DNA of 34,909 nt from Hypsibius dujardini (taxonomy: Eukaryota > Tardigrada > Eutardigrada > Parachela > Hypsibiidae), in the NCBI GenBank assembly GCA_001579985.1, contig LRSR01011378.1, positions 1-34,909 on the forward strand. The letters are read 5' to 3'. This document shows, in pieces, positions 20,849 through 32,586 of this stretch (its first letter is position 1; every line of letters begins with the position of its first letter). The notes under the pieces were generated by a model. The model ran no database searches. It was not told the origin of the DNA and worked only from the letters and a program-made list of their open reading frames with translations. The translations under genes and the position numbers were made by a program.

Positions 20849-21152
20849 GCATTGGTGTCACAAGTGCTTGGACTTATGGAATCATCTACTGAAAGCCACG
20901 GAAATGCACTGGACGGGGTCACTGGTGGTCAAGGAAGTAATTCCTGCCTGCTTTTTGCATTTCACGTCTCACGTCAATTGTGCTGACGAATATAATCTGC
21001 CCTTTCCTTCGGGGAGCTGGGACTTACCAAGCTTCACGGAAAATGAGAACACCGAAGACCTCCAGATTACTGTTTCGCCGGAGAATTATCAAATAATCGA
21101 TCAATCAGTGCAGATCAGCAGTAGGTATTTGTTAGGCTACCCAATCAACTAA
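20849..21152 (+). other. Coding-like stretch after an acceptor, unassigned
   Basis: After CCGTTTTTCAG (20848) one frame runs open to 21152 and reads HWCHKCLDLWNHLLKA, then NCADEYNLPFPSGSWDLP and NENTEDLQITVSPENYQIID. Composition looks coding. The Cys/Trp pattern could be an LRR C-terminal cap of the upstream gene, but the phase does not fit its last donor without a missing exon. Confidence 0.25.
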
Positions 21153-21767
21153 TCAACGAACGGGGCACCTTCTTATCCATCCGCACATGCTCGTACAATT
21201 CTCTCCTCTCTCGACTGGTCATCATGGGTTGCCTGACGCGTCATAGATATGTCGTACTATTTCAACTTCGATCAGAATGGTGCTCCCCTCTTTCTTCAAC
21301 ACTCCAAACAGAGATTACACAACTCTTCTCGACCGCTAAATCAACTAGTAACGTTACTCAGCAAACTTGACTGACAAGCTGTCCGATCTTTTGAACCGTC
21401 AGGGCCTTTGTCTAACCATTACTTTGTTTGATCGTTTCACACTACAATTGCTACAACTACTCCAGGGTCAGCCAAAATTGACCCCTCTCGCCCGCTTGGC
21501 CGGTTCGAATTAGCTTTAGTAAATCTAACGTCAGGTCTATCTAAGTGTAAGTCTAAAGTTTAAGTTAAACCCAAATTCTAATCTAGTTTAATCTTAATAT
21601 TGACGTTCAGGTTTTATGAAGTTTAATACCAAAGTTAAGCTCACACCATTTCTATTTTCACGATGGCACTTGAGATTTAGCTTAAACTTCATCATAATTT
21701 GAAGCTTTAATTAGCTTAAGTTTAACAGGTAAGTTAGATCGAAACCCTTGAAGGCGAAATTGTTTAG

Positions 21768-23250
21768 CAATGAAAATGGAACCGCTATTCACAACATCAC
21801 GGTCCTCCATCCATTTGATATCAAAGTAAGTTATTTGATACGATTACGGTTTAATGAACACGTACCTCGATCGCCTCTGTGGAGGAATATTAGGGATGTG
21901 GTTTCGTAGATTTTGCACCCGGTACGGCAACCCGACTACGACAATCTTTGAGCGGCAAACAATGCTGGCTGCTCCCGTCTGTGTTTGCTGTTTCCTGATA
22001 TCCTGATAGCAAAGTCAGCTATGGGTGTGGCTGCTCCAATAACTTTAACCTTCTCACGGACAAACACACATGTGTTGCCAACTGCAGTGCTAACCAATTC
22101 CGCTGCGGCAAACCTAACGAAAAATGCATTCCCATAGTGTGGAGGTACATTGACTGATATGCTTAGACATGCAGAATATTTAATGGGGTACGGGTCAACC
22201 TGACTGGCAGACTACACAGACAGACATATAGACCAACAAACGTAACTCACTTTCGAATATTAACTCTCCAATTCTAAGATAATTATTTCCGCTCAGATGC
22301 AATGGGGAAAAGAACTGCATGGATAGATCTGACGAAGATGACACGTGTCCACCTCATCATTGTCTGCCGGGACAGTTTCAATGCTCCAACCTCAATTGCA
22401 CTGCAACTCGACTCGTTTGCAACGGTAAGGACGACTGTGACGGCGACAATTTCGATGAGAAGACTTGCGACGTGCCATGTGGTCGATGGCAGTTCAATTG
22501 CAACCGCACCGGTCACTGCGTACCTAGCATATGAGCCTGTGACGGCGAGAACGGCTGTGACGATAAACGAGACCGTGGCTGTTCTGTAAAGCCCAGGTAC
22601 TTCTCTATACATGCTTTATTTGCTTCCAGGTCCATCTTATTGCTGATCCAGTTTTGTCTTTAAAGCTTTTGATCCCGATACGGAATTTAAATGCTAAACT
22701 TCGGGTTGCTGTATTGCAAAGAGTTGATACTGCGACTTCGAGAATAATTGCGGCGATGGGTCAGATGAACCTCGGACTCAGTGTCGCAACCGGGCGTGCC
22801 CGGCTGGCTGGAGCAGATGCCAAGGATCACCCCTTAGCTATCGCTGTATCTTAAGTAAGGCGCCTCGAACGACGATCCGGTACAAAATATACCGAAAGCC
22901 ACGTTTAGGCATCAGTCTGATCTAGGGTTTTATTCGTCATTAACTTGTTTTAACATTTTGTTGTGGCCCCTAGAGCTAGGGAAGATGGGGAACGAATGTT
23001 TTTCAATCCGCTTGCAGTAATCTAACTTCCAATTAAGAATAAAATTCAAGTCGATCAGACTATGAGATCTTGTGTACCCTTTTGGAACCAGGAAATTGAC
23101 CTAAGAAAATTAGTAACCCAAGAAATCAGAGACTACATACTGTATGAAAGGAGGCTGCGCTTGTGTGTTTCAGCCTGGCATATTTGTGAAAGCAATAACA
23201 ACTGCAAGGACAACAGCGATGAACGCAACTGTCCCGGGAATTCCAGCCAA
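21768..23250 (+). pseudogene. LDL-receptor-related protein (LRP) pseudogene: propeller end, EGF, five LDLa repeats
   Basis: Exon-like blocks: 21768-21825 (NENGT, VLHPFDIK, end of a YWTD propeller), 21910-22144, 22297-22596, about 22645-22854 and 23174-23250, mostly with good GT-AG ends. Order: HPVRQPDYDN, an EGF module (NNAGCSRLCLL ... YGCGCSNNFNLLTDKHTCV), then LDLa repeats such as NQFRCGKPNEKCIP + RCNGEKNCMDRSDEDDTC and [14 protein letters not shown]. This succession is specific to LRP/megalin-type endocytic receptors. Lesions: TGA at 21949-21951 (at an expected EGF Cys), an exact 8-base tandem duplication TCCTGATA (21993-22008) that breaks the frame, TGA at 22532-22534 and 22725-22727 (both where Trp is expected), and TAA at 22695-22697. 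The rest of a normally very large LRP gene is absent. Confidence 0.85.
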
Positions 23251-23251
23251 A

Positions 23252-23737
23252 TTATCGAAAATTATCGAAAATTATCCAGGAATTGAACAGGTCGGATTTC
23301 AGGATCAGCTTTCGCTGGTGTTTTTCGCACCTCTTTATTCTTTTTTGTTTGCACTGCTCCGTGAGTAAATCCTTGGTGGCGTTTACCTTCCGGTAACCGA
23401 GGCCATGCAGCATAGTCCGAATCGTCCGGCTAGAGATCTGACGGACTACCTTGCTTTCCACCGAAGCCTGCGCAATTTCTTTGCTCGTGGTCGTCCGAAA
23501 GTTCATCGCTAGCTCGTCGACACACTGCACCACCTCGTCCCCAAATTTCCGCGGCCGCCCACCTGGACTGTGAGCAACTTTTGGCTTTCCATCCCTGTTG
23601 TGCTTTCTCGCGACTCTCCCCGCTCAGTCGGCACCCTTACCGAAAATTCCACTGATCTTTTCGTACGACAATTTTTCTTTGTCGTGCAGTTTAAAAAGTA
23701 CGAGGACTTTCGTGGGCGTCAAAGGTCGACCTATCAT
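23252..23737 (-). pseudogene. Truncated Tc1/mariner transposase
   Basis: From an ATG at 23737 one frame reads a first helix-turn-helix (HDKEKLSYEKISGIFGKGAD), TGA at 23626-23624, then NRDGKPK, the linker GGRPRKFGDE, a second helix-turn-helix (SSRTIRTMLHGLGYRKVNA), and LLTEQCKQKRIKRCEKHQ, to a TAA at 23254-23252. This is the DNA-binding half of a Tc1-like transposase. The DDE catalytic domain is missing and one stop interrupts it, so it is dead. It abuts the end of the LRP pseudogene, on the opposite strand. Confidence 0.85.
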
Positions 23738-23772
23738 ACGTTCTCCGCAAAATATCCATGAGTCAATCGAGA

Positions 23773-23862
23773 AGATCGCCAAAATAATTCGAAGTCAATC
23801 AATCAATCTGAGAAAATCTAACAACAGATCGCCAAAAATTATTCAAAGTCAATCAATCAATC
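23773..23862. repeat. Two-copy tandem repeat with CAATCA cores
   Basis: AGATCGCCAAAA, ATT, then AAGTCAATCAATCAATC occurs twice about 53 bases apart, just beyond the Tc1 fragment. Confidence 0.7.
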
Positions 23863-24660
23863 GACTGCGTGGTCAGCTGTAATCAAAAACAACTGAACGC
23901 ATTAGCCAATATTGGCTCAAACTCCGACCAACCCATTTTGCTGGGCGCCAGTAAAAAATTGGCTTTAACTCGGTCGGCCTGAGGTTCCAGCCACGTGTGT
24001 ATCACTAATTCTAATAGTCTGAGCAATTTACAATTAGAATCTGAGCTTTAGTTGTGGCGCAAAAACTATTGAATCTTTGGAAATTTCGTTCAGACCGCTC
24101 AATGCGCATCGCTTGTGTACGCCGCTTTGTTATGGTTTTCTTGCTTGCAAGTATGACGTACTGCGTATACAGGGCAGGGCATAACTTGGCATGTAGAGGG
24201 AACTGCCAGTGATACCTATGATAAACCTAAGCACACACTAAGCGCTCTACACGCAAGTGATCCTAAGTGATTAACCCCGTCTTACAGAGGGGTCAAAACA
24301 CCCAGTTCTCAGATAATCAGATCTTCTTTCTGTCTACGGTATATTGGACCATCAAAACGTTGACCGTTGTGCTGTTTGTTTCATTGACATCCCATCATCT
24401 TTTGCCGTCGGCACAATCGTATTCCACCAAATTATGTCTTGTCAAATGTTAGTGTATGTTTGAAATCCGGGAGGGGGGCTTGGAAATCGGAAATCAGACC
24501 TTCACATCTCCACATGTCTCAAAATCATCAGGAGCAATAAATTGAATTTAATATTGAAGTCTATTTTGATAAACATGCAGTTGGCCCCTTTGCCCCTCCC
24601 CGACCTACCATGAGGGGTTTCAACTTGTATTGACCCTAAACGAGCTCAACTGCAGTGTAC

Positions 24661-24801
24661 GGTACTGTAATGTCGCGTTAGCTTCGCGCAACAAACACAG
24701 CATTTTCAGTATAGAATGTCCCGGCATAACACACGAAGTGGGGGGAAATCGCCCGAGGGCGGCGCTACAGGTGCGCGAAGCTGACGCGGCATTACAGTAC
24801 C
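24661..24801. mobile_element. Small foldback element, 141 bp, 30-bp arms
   Basis: Arm 24661-24690 (GGTACTGTAATGTCGCGTTA, then GCTTCGCGCA) pairs with 24801-24772 with two mismatches that would be G-U in RNA. TAC lies on both sides (24658-24660, 24802-24804 within CTAC), a possible 2-3-base target duplication. The ends match the GTACTGTA ends of the 8768 hairpin. Confidence 0.75.
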
Positions 24802-25013
24802 TACCACATTAAACTACTAGGCATTTTGCCAGAGCGCACCACCCAGGGGAGGAGACAAAGCGGCAGGGACTCTCTAGCTTTTCCGATTGGTAATTGGGTT
24901 GCAGAGAGATGGCGGACAAAAAGAGGCTAGGAGGGTAAATTTATCCCACTTGGTGTTGGGATTTCGGTGCGTCCTTACATTCTGTCTGTCAAGAGGTGGG
25001 CAATCCCCATGTA

Positions 25014-25564
25014 CTGACTGGGACAATTTTTGATAGGGGGAACGCAGAATGCCTCGGCTTTGTTTTAAATTAGCACAATATTAGTATTGATTCGCTGTAA
25101 AAATGACGGCTTCTCGAAAAGTAATCAATGCGATTATTTTTACATTATCCCATCCCGTATTTAACTTTGAATCGACTGATAACAATCAAATAGTTTTTGA
25201 ATATAAGGGGCGGAGCTACGAGCAGTTTTCGGAAAAGGCCGAAAATTTTAGCGAAACCATCCAGAGTTGCTCCGCCCCCTTACCTCAGAAAAATGTTTGG
25301 TTGATTCTAACCGATTCCATATTGAAGTTGGGATGGAAGTTGTCAAAACAATCATATTGACTGCTTTTCGATAAACCGACATTTCTACACTGAAAATCAT
25401 GGAAAATGGAATCTGCAAGTATTTTCCCAAGTTTGAAATTTTTGCCAAAAAACGTTTTGAATTAGATCACCGATGACGTAAATTTTAGAAATCATGAATA
25501 ATGTTGTACTAATTGAAAAAGTTGAAGGGGAAGCATTCTGCGTTCCCCTCTGAAAATGGGCCAG
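25014..25564. mobile_element. MITE, 551 bp, imperfect inverted ends, TA flanks
   Basis: GGGGAACGCAGAATGC near 25036-25053 returns inverted near 25530-25552, and the outer bases (CTG, ACAATTTT against CCATTTT) also match with indels. TA is present at 25012-25013 and 25565-25566. Inside is a shorter inverted pair (GGGGCGGAGC near 25208 and GCTCCGCCCC near 25269) with a short open frame between that I do not consider coding. The element ends about 150 bases before the kinase pseudogene. Confidence 0.65.
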
Positions 25565-25717
25565 TATAGCGAACATGTAGCGGTCAATCCTTTGTAAAAT
25601 AAAAAGTTTCAGACCGATCGAATTTTTGCAATGTCATCAGATCAACGCAGAGACCAGAAAGAGTGGTCATTGACCATGCGGAAGACTCGGGTACGACGTT
25701 CTTTTTTGCCCCGCTCT

Positions 25718-27050
<1,333 letters not shown>

Positions 27051-27689
27051 GGCGCTGGTGCACAGTAATGCCGTTAAATGTGTAAACGTAGCCAAATCAA
27101 TAAAAAAGTAAGTTAATGTGGTGAATTTCAGAACGCTATAAATCTCATCAATACCGTGAGACAGACGCCGCATTACCACATTGCAGTTCAGTACTAATGC
27201 GTTGACTCAAAACCCAAAAGATCGTTTTTCGCCTGTCTGTTCCTTCATCCTCCCGGCAATCTCAGCACTCAATCAGCCACAGTCTGATATTCAGCGTGCT
27301 CTAGGGCAAAAGTGCAGTAAGATTTTAGTGGTATCTTCATTACCCTGCATGAATAAATTAGGTAGCACCAAAAATAGATATTTCAAATCAGGAGTGAATA
27401 GTGCTAGCCAATTTTAGCGTTTCTCAATTTTCCGATGTATTAGAATACCATTTAAACATATCAGCAAGAGTTTACTAACAATTTAAGGCTTCAAATGTCG
27501 TTTGAATTTAATGACACGAGACCCCTCAAATCCTACCCCGGAAATCTAACGAAACTAACTAGCTAATGACACTCTAGGTTTACTGCAATTTTTTCCTGTA
27601 GGGCTGTATGGTAAGAAACCCCAACTCTCCTGAGTTTCCCTAACCCCAATTCCCAAGCCTAATGATATATCTGTAAGATATTTCCATAA
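27051..27689. other. Intergenic, nothing recognised
   Basis: CAATAAAAAAG shortly after the kinase stop (about 27098) contains AATAAA and may be its old polyadenylation signal. The rest shows no gene or repeat that I can support. Confidence 0.4.
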
Positions 27690-28200
27690 CCCAAATTTCC
27701 AGTGAATGTGACATCTCATGAGCTATGCTAATTCCGATGCTGGCGTAGATGGGCGGCGCCAGTATTCCCGGACCAAGTACTGGAAATTTATTTTGGGAAA
27801 AAATTTCTAGAACTTTATATCTGCTGTAGAGTAACTTGATCAACTTATCATCGCATTTACAATAGCATACTGGTACAGTGGATACTATACCAAGATATTA
27901 CTCGGTGAATGGAACGTCGGCCCAATCCCCTTAGTGCTGTACGCATCGCGAGTCCGTGAACAATTTGGTGTTTCTAGGAGCCTGATAAAATAATTCGCTT
28001 ATGGTACTGTAGCATATTTACTGTGTTTTCAGTGTGATTCGATCCAACAGAAATCTGTGAGGGTAAAAAATATCATTCGACTCTTTCGGTGGGAGAGAAG
28101 GTATTAAAACTAATTCATATTATATATTTTCACTGAACTAAATACAGTTTCGTAAAGTTGATCAAGCTTTGCCGTGTCATTAACAATATATTCAGGATAA
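27690..28200 (-). pseudogene. Neprilysin-like (M13) metallopeptidase fragments
   Basis: Two pieces lie in the order expected for an M13 protease on the minus strand. At 28200-28146: YPEYIVNDTAKLDQLYET, which matches the conserved segment before the catalytic region. At about 27800-27700: NKFPVLGPGILAPPIYASIG, then ISIAHEMSHSLE, where HEMSH (27720-27706) is the HExxH zinc site and FP-GIL-PP is the usual block before it. Between them the VNA-x-x-S region (near 27860) can be read only with stops and a frame change, and the downstream ExxxD zinc ligand and C-terminal CxxW are missing. Introns may explain part of this, but the stops suggest decay. Confidence 0.7.
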
Positions 28201-28581
28201 CTCAGGAAGAACCACAGCATGTACAGTACCACACAAACCAGAGCACGAAATATAACCCTTTTTGTTAAGAACTTTATGCGTGGATTAATTTGGATGCATG
28301 GATTCTCAGGTCGATCAGGTACTGAATTCGCATTAGGACCCTTACTTTTTAGACAGCCAATACGGTGCCGGAAGTCCAATAGAGAACTTGTGAGTTTCGA
28401 TCGGCAGTTGTGCGAGCTCCATCGGCAGCGTGTGCCCGATCCCCTAAACTGATAAGACAAAAATGCAGAAAGAAACACGCGTGTTGAGCCAATTAGTTCA
28501 TCTCATCCATATTCAGACTAGTTTTTACCCGACCGAGAATTCGTTTCCATTGGGTTCTTTCTCCAATTTGCATCGAAGATT
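28201..28581. other. Region upstream of the LDLa gene
   Basis: No clear promoter box seen. The minus-strand frame overlapping 28110-28478 is hydrophobic in part (RALVCVVLYMLWFFL), but only its end matches the M13 family. Confidence 0.3.
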
Positions 28582-30764
28582 ATGGCGCATCAGTGGGGTG
28601 CTACCGGTACTTCACTATTGACGATATTAGTGCTCCTCATTGGCAAGAGTTCCGTCGTTAATGGCGGTTGTTGCCAGTCAAATTGGAACTTTTGCGGTTC
28701 AACCATTGCCCGATTCTGCAATTCCGGTAAGAATTCCAACAGCAGTCGCCTCGTCTTTACTCCGTCTGCCCTTTATAGCTGCTCACTCGATGAAGATCCC
28801 TTATTCATCCGGAACTGTACACTCGGGTGCGAGATTGGCATTTCAGCCAACGACTATTGTCGTCGCTCTTCCCTCAACGTTCCATTTGTCAGCGTGGATA
28901 ATAAATCTGCTATACCCAGGCTGACGGCCGTGTTCTCCACATCCAGTTTGGAACCATTTGAGGAATCCGACAGCATACAGCCCTGTTCTGAGGGTGACAA
29001 AAACTTTTGGTGCCGGTATCATTACCCAGCCACTCGGGGACGTTGTGTGCCCAACTGGTACAAATGTAACGGTGAGGAGGATTGCTATGATGGAACAGAT
29101 GAACTAAACTGTTCCGCCAAAGATAACGTCACTACAATGGTAAGCTAACGAGATGTGAAATACAATTCATAAGAAGCGAGCAATTTGTATGCATTATCAT
29201 GGGAAAAGTTTGAAAAACAATAAAGCAAGTAACTAATTCATTGAAGACCAATTGGGCAACTGAAGCCTGTTGAACAGAAAAATGAAAGCCATCAAACAAT
29301 CAAAGCATGCTGAGCATGAAAAAATGAGCTGGTTATGTTTGTTTAAAGGACTGGGTGCCAAGCAAATTTAAATATAAACTAAATAATGGCTCTGGGCCAA
29401 AGTTTTAATAGACTAAAACATACGTCAGCAATGAATCCCAATTTCAAATAATATTTTTCATACGGTTAAATTTAATTCTGGGTATTTTCACTTTATCCTC
29501 GAAACTAAATAAATATCAGTTTCCCATTGGTTTTTCCAATGGGTAATTGTGCAAAATCAACTGCATATTCTGTTGAGATGTACGGAAAACGTATCTCATT
29601 TTTAGTTTGTATAACATTTAGTTTTGACATTGTAAACATGCAGATCTTGAAACACTGTCACAGAATTCCTCGTGAATTAAAAGTGATAGGCAGATTTTGA
29701 TATCAGGATCTCGTAAAAAATAGTTTTTCTTATTGATTTCTTGAACTCAAGGACGAATGAAGTTCTTCAACAAGTTTTAGAGGAACCAGAATTGTTCCAA
29801 ATTGACTGGACAAGCTCCAGAAGGACTTGCGCCAGACAAATGATTTTAATCTTTCCTTAGAACAAGTTGATTTTTCCCAAGGCTTGTACATAGTTTAGTG
29901 TATTCCATAGCTCAATAATAGTTCAACAAATATTTAAAGATTCTTTATACGCTCAGGCATCTCATCTCATCCTCGAGGGATTCACCATTTATTGTGAAAA
30001 CTGACAGGAGGCCTTAACAACCATTCTTGCAGGTTCCATCTACACTTTCGATAAAAACCCCTTCGAGATGCTCCGTCGGTTGGTTCGAGTGTACCTCCGG
30101 AGATTGCGTGCCCCCGGACTTTCGTTGCAACAACAACACCGGTTGCTTGGACGCTAGTGACGAGCTCAACTGTCCACCTGCGTCAACAGTAGTCTTGACG
30201 GAGGCGAGCTTCCAGCGTCGCTTTATGCTCGACCAGCTGGAAGAATCCTCTACGCGCCGCGCTTGTGAGAACCTCAATGGGTCCTGGTGTAAGTCAAGGT
30301 TCCCACCCAATCCGCCAATGTGCCTCCAGTCTCAGTCCCGATGTGACGGTAAGATTGACTGTTTCGGAGGGTTCGACGAAAACGACTGCCCCACCGCTTC
30401 TTCAAACAGCACCACCGCCAACGTGACTGAGCCATCTAATTGGAATCCTTCCGGTGGGATACCATCTCTCTTCTTTTCCACGACCGAGAAACCTTGCCGA
30501 GATCCCGCGGATTTTTGGTGCATCGGCCGCGGCACTGGTGAATCCGGACGGTGCGTCCCAAAGAGTTGGCAATGCAACGGTAAGCCGGACTGCGACGGAG
30601 GGACCGACGAACGTGACTGTCCGAATGGCGATGCCACTACTTCAGTCAGCAGTCTTGCTGGTAGTGTTATCGCTGACGGTATGCTCTCACCCTCCTCAAC
30701 GGGTTCTTCGGGTGTGGAGCCTGCGTTGCTCGAAGGCCAGACCACAGAGCAAACGTTTCGCTGA
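28582..30764 (+). CDS. Secreted protein with four LDLa repeats, two exons, 429 residues
   Basis: Exon 1 is 28582-29139 and exon 2 is 30033-30764 (TGA); the intron (893 bp) has GTAAGC and TTCTTGCAG ends in phase 0. A signal peptide (SLLTILVLLIGKSSVVNG) is followed by a Cys-rich N-terminal module of about 80 residues with several N-glycosylation sites. Four LDL-receptor class A repeats follow, each ending in a Ca-binding acidic motif: DCYDGTDELNC, GCLDASDELNC, DCFGGFDENDC and DCDGGTDERDC. The tail is Ser/Thr-rich with no membrane helix, so the product should be secreted. Three repeats carry the longer FWC-x(9)-RCVP form, as if from internal duplication. LDLa repeats bind lipoproteins or other ligands, but the partner is unknown. 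It is the only clearly intact multi-exon gene between 20 kb and 34.8 kb. Confidence 0.8.
29140..30032 (+). other. Intron of the LDLa gene
   Basis: AT-rich, with a short hairpin at 29522-29543 (CCCATTGG ... CCAATGGG). No coding sequence or element recognised. Confidence 0.6.
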
Positions 30765-32143
30765 GAGTCAGACGGCGTCGGACCTCGGAATATTTATTAG
30801 CAATAGCAAATTGCGAATTAGAGCCGCGGAGGAACCGACAAGCATTTTCTGCCCTGACGAACATTTCGTTAACTTCTGCCTCTTAGCCAAGTCAAAACTG
30901 TTTCCCACTAGAAAATGTCAGGAACCTAACCGTTAAACCTAGCCACTTATGTTTTCAGAACAAAACACACAGCTGTGCCGAGGTTAATTTTTGGGTTGTT
31001 ATTTGGGTTTTGGCAAGCCGTCGTAGAAGATTTATAATCTTTGAAATAGCGCCAGGGTAGAATTTGAAATATTTGGGATTTGGTTTGTCCCACACGGCAT
31101 GCTAAAACCCAAGCAACGATCCACAATGTAACTACGGCACAGCTGTATTTCTATTTTTTTTCCACCCATTAATTAAGTTCATATTAAAGCCGATTTTGGC
31201 TCGGAAGGACCATATGTCAGTGTCAGTATCGGAAAATGAATGCTCTGGAACTTTTCCCGCACGTACCAGAACGGTTTTCCGTCATTACAACCAGAACGAA
31301 ATTGTCTCCGCGACGTAGTCCTGAAAATTTTCTTGAAAAGTCTGAAATCCGCGAAACATGTCATTCATCTAGATAATTCTCAAGCTGCAACACTCACTTC
31401 TGCTTGAGCTTTGATCCTTAAAATGTTGGTTAACTTTTTGCCCAGCTCAAGCGCCACATGATTAAATGGTTAACTGGTAACGATGTATTAAAACGAAATT
31501 TCGTAACACAGTAGGAAACCAGATAGCCTTGGTCAAAACCCCAACTTTTAAGGTAAATATCCAAAGGGGTACTACAATGTTGGACATGCGAAATATCGTG
31601 AACTGGTTACCAATTAGTCCTTTCGTCTGCTTCAGGACTGCATTTCTCATGATGAAAGTGGCATCAGCACTACTCGACATACACCATTAGTAAAATTCGT
31701 ATTATTGTTATACAGCCGTTTGCTTTCTGCCAAAATTAATATCTTGAAAAATGGATTAAAAAGTGTTTATCTTTACTGACTACAAGAGCAATACGGCCAC
31801 AAAATTCATTGGTCTGATTAATGAATGCTGCTGAGCTTGAGCCGGCATTTCGTTTTCGTTCGGGTACTGGCTACTTTTACCATTTATGAACGGATGGAAA
31901 ATCGGTTTCAAATACAAATATGCGTGATACATGGTATCCTTTTGATTCGATTGAGTTAGTAAAAAAAACGTTTTTGAAAAATACTGAAACACCTGTGCAG
32001 AGTTGTTCATGGAAATCACTTTAGCCAAAAGGCTAAGTACACTATCTCTTAGTTTTGACGGGAAGTGGAACACAGCTAAACAGGTAAGACTATCGTCCGA
32101 GAAAAGCATAAAGCGGTATAAGTATACTTGTGTGGTATTTCAG
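30765..32143. other. Intergenic, weak frames only
   Basis: Minus-strand frames at 31179-31364 (with GCNDGKPFWYVREKFQ) and 31462-31680 resemble no family that I can name. The piece at 31992-32082, between an acceptor (CTGTGCAG) and a donor (AAACAG/GTAAGA), may be an exon joined to the GPCR exon that follows, but it has no membrane helix. Confidence 0.3.
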
Positions 32144-32502
32144 GTTCATGCAACTGCCCGGCATAAGAGGGACACGGTGAAGGATCGTGATGGCAGTGCT
32201 GCAGTTGCTGATATTGAGAGATCCGGTGTTACTACTCGAATGCCGTCGAAACACCGTGCCAATCGAAGGAACGAGTGCTGGCTTATTTAGCAATTCAACT
32301 TATAGTGTGCTGGACGCCCAACACGGTTTTCTACCTTCTCGTGGACGCGTGGGCGCCTCTTTACTGGGACACGACGTTTTTCGCGGTGCAGCACTTTGGC
32401 CAGTTTCTCCACTCGTGGGTCAGCCCGATCTTCTGTTACCTCGCCATGGACGGACTTCGAAGTGGCATCAATCGCATGCTTCAGTGCTGCTTATCGTACT
32501 GA
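32144..32502 (+). pseudogene. Frameshifted last exon of a rhodopsin-type GPCR
   Basis: After an acceptor (GTATTTCAG) the frame reads a basic third intracellular loop (VHATARHKRD ... KHRANRRNE) and then hits TAG at 32288-32290. From about 32263 another frame reads helix 6 (VLAYLAIQLIVCWTPNTVFY, with the CWTP motif), an extracellular loop, and helix 7 with its cytoplasmic end (FGQFLHSWVSPIFCYLAM, GLRSGINRMLQCC), to a TGA. The loop and helix 6 should be continuous, so one or two bases were lost or gained near 32255-32275. Helix 7 has SPIFCY in place of NPxxY. Helices 1 to 5 were not found in the window. Confidence 0.65.
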
Positions 32503-32564
32503 TAGATGGCATTCCACAATGACTTAATCGGTCAAATATTGGGTGGGTTCACCCGTTAACGCCC

Positions 32565-32586
32565 AATGTCGTCAAATGACGACATT
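32565..32586. repeat. Perfect 10-bp stem palindrome
   Basis: AATGTCGTCA-AA-TGACGACATT just after the GPCR exon. It could be a hairpin or a paired binding site; no context decides. Confidence 0.6.

Noticed and set aside
21490-21515. tRNA B-box-like GGTTCGAATT
   Set aside because: No A box, acceptor stem or cloverleaf could be formed around it.
22283-22612. Antisense frame opposite the LDLa repeats
   Set aside because: It is a shadow of conserved LDLa codons and has no family match.
25103-25360. Open frame inside the MITE at 25014
   Set aside because: It spans the internal inverted repeat and shows no homology or splice context.
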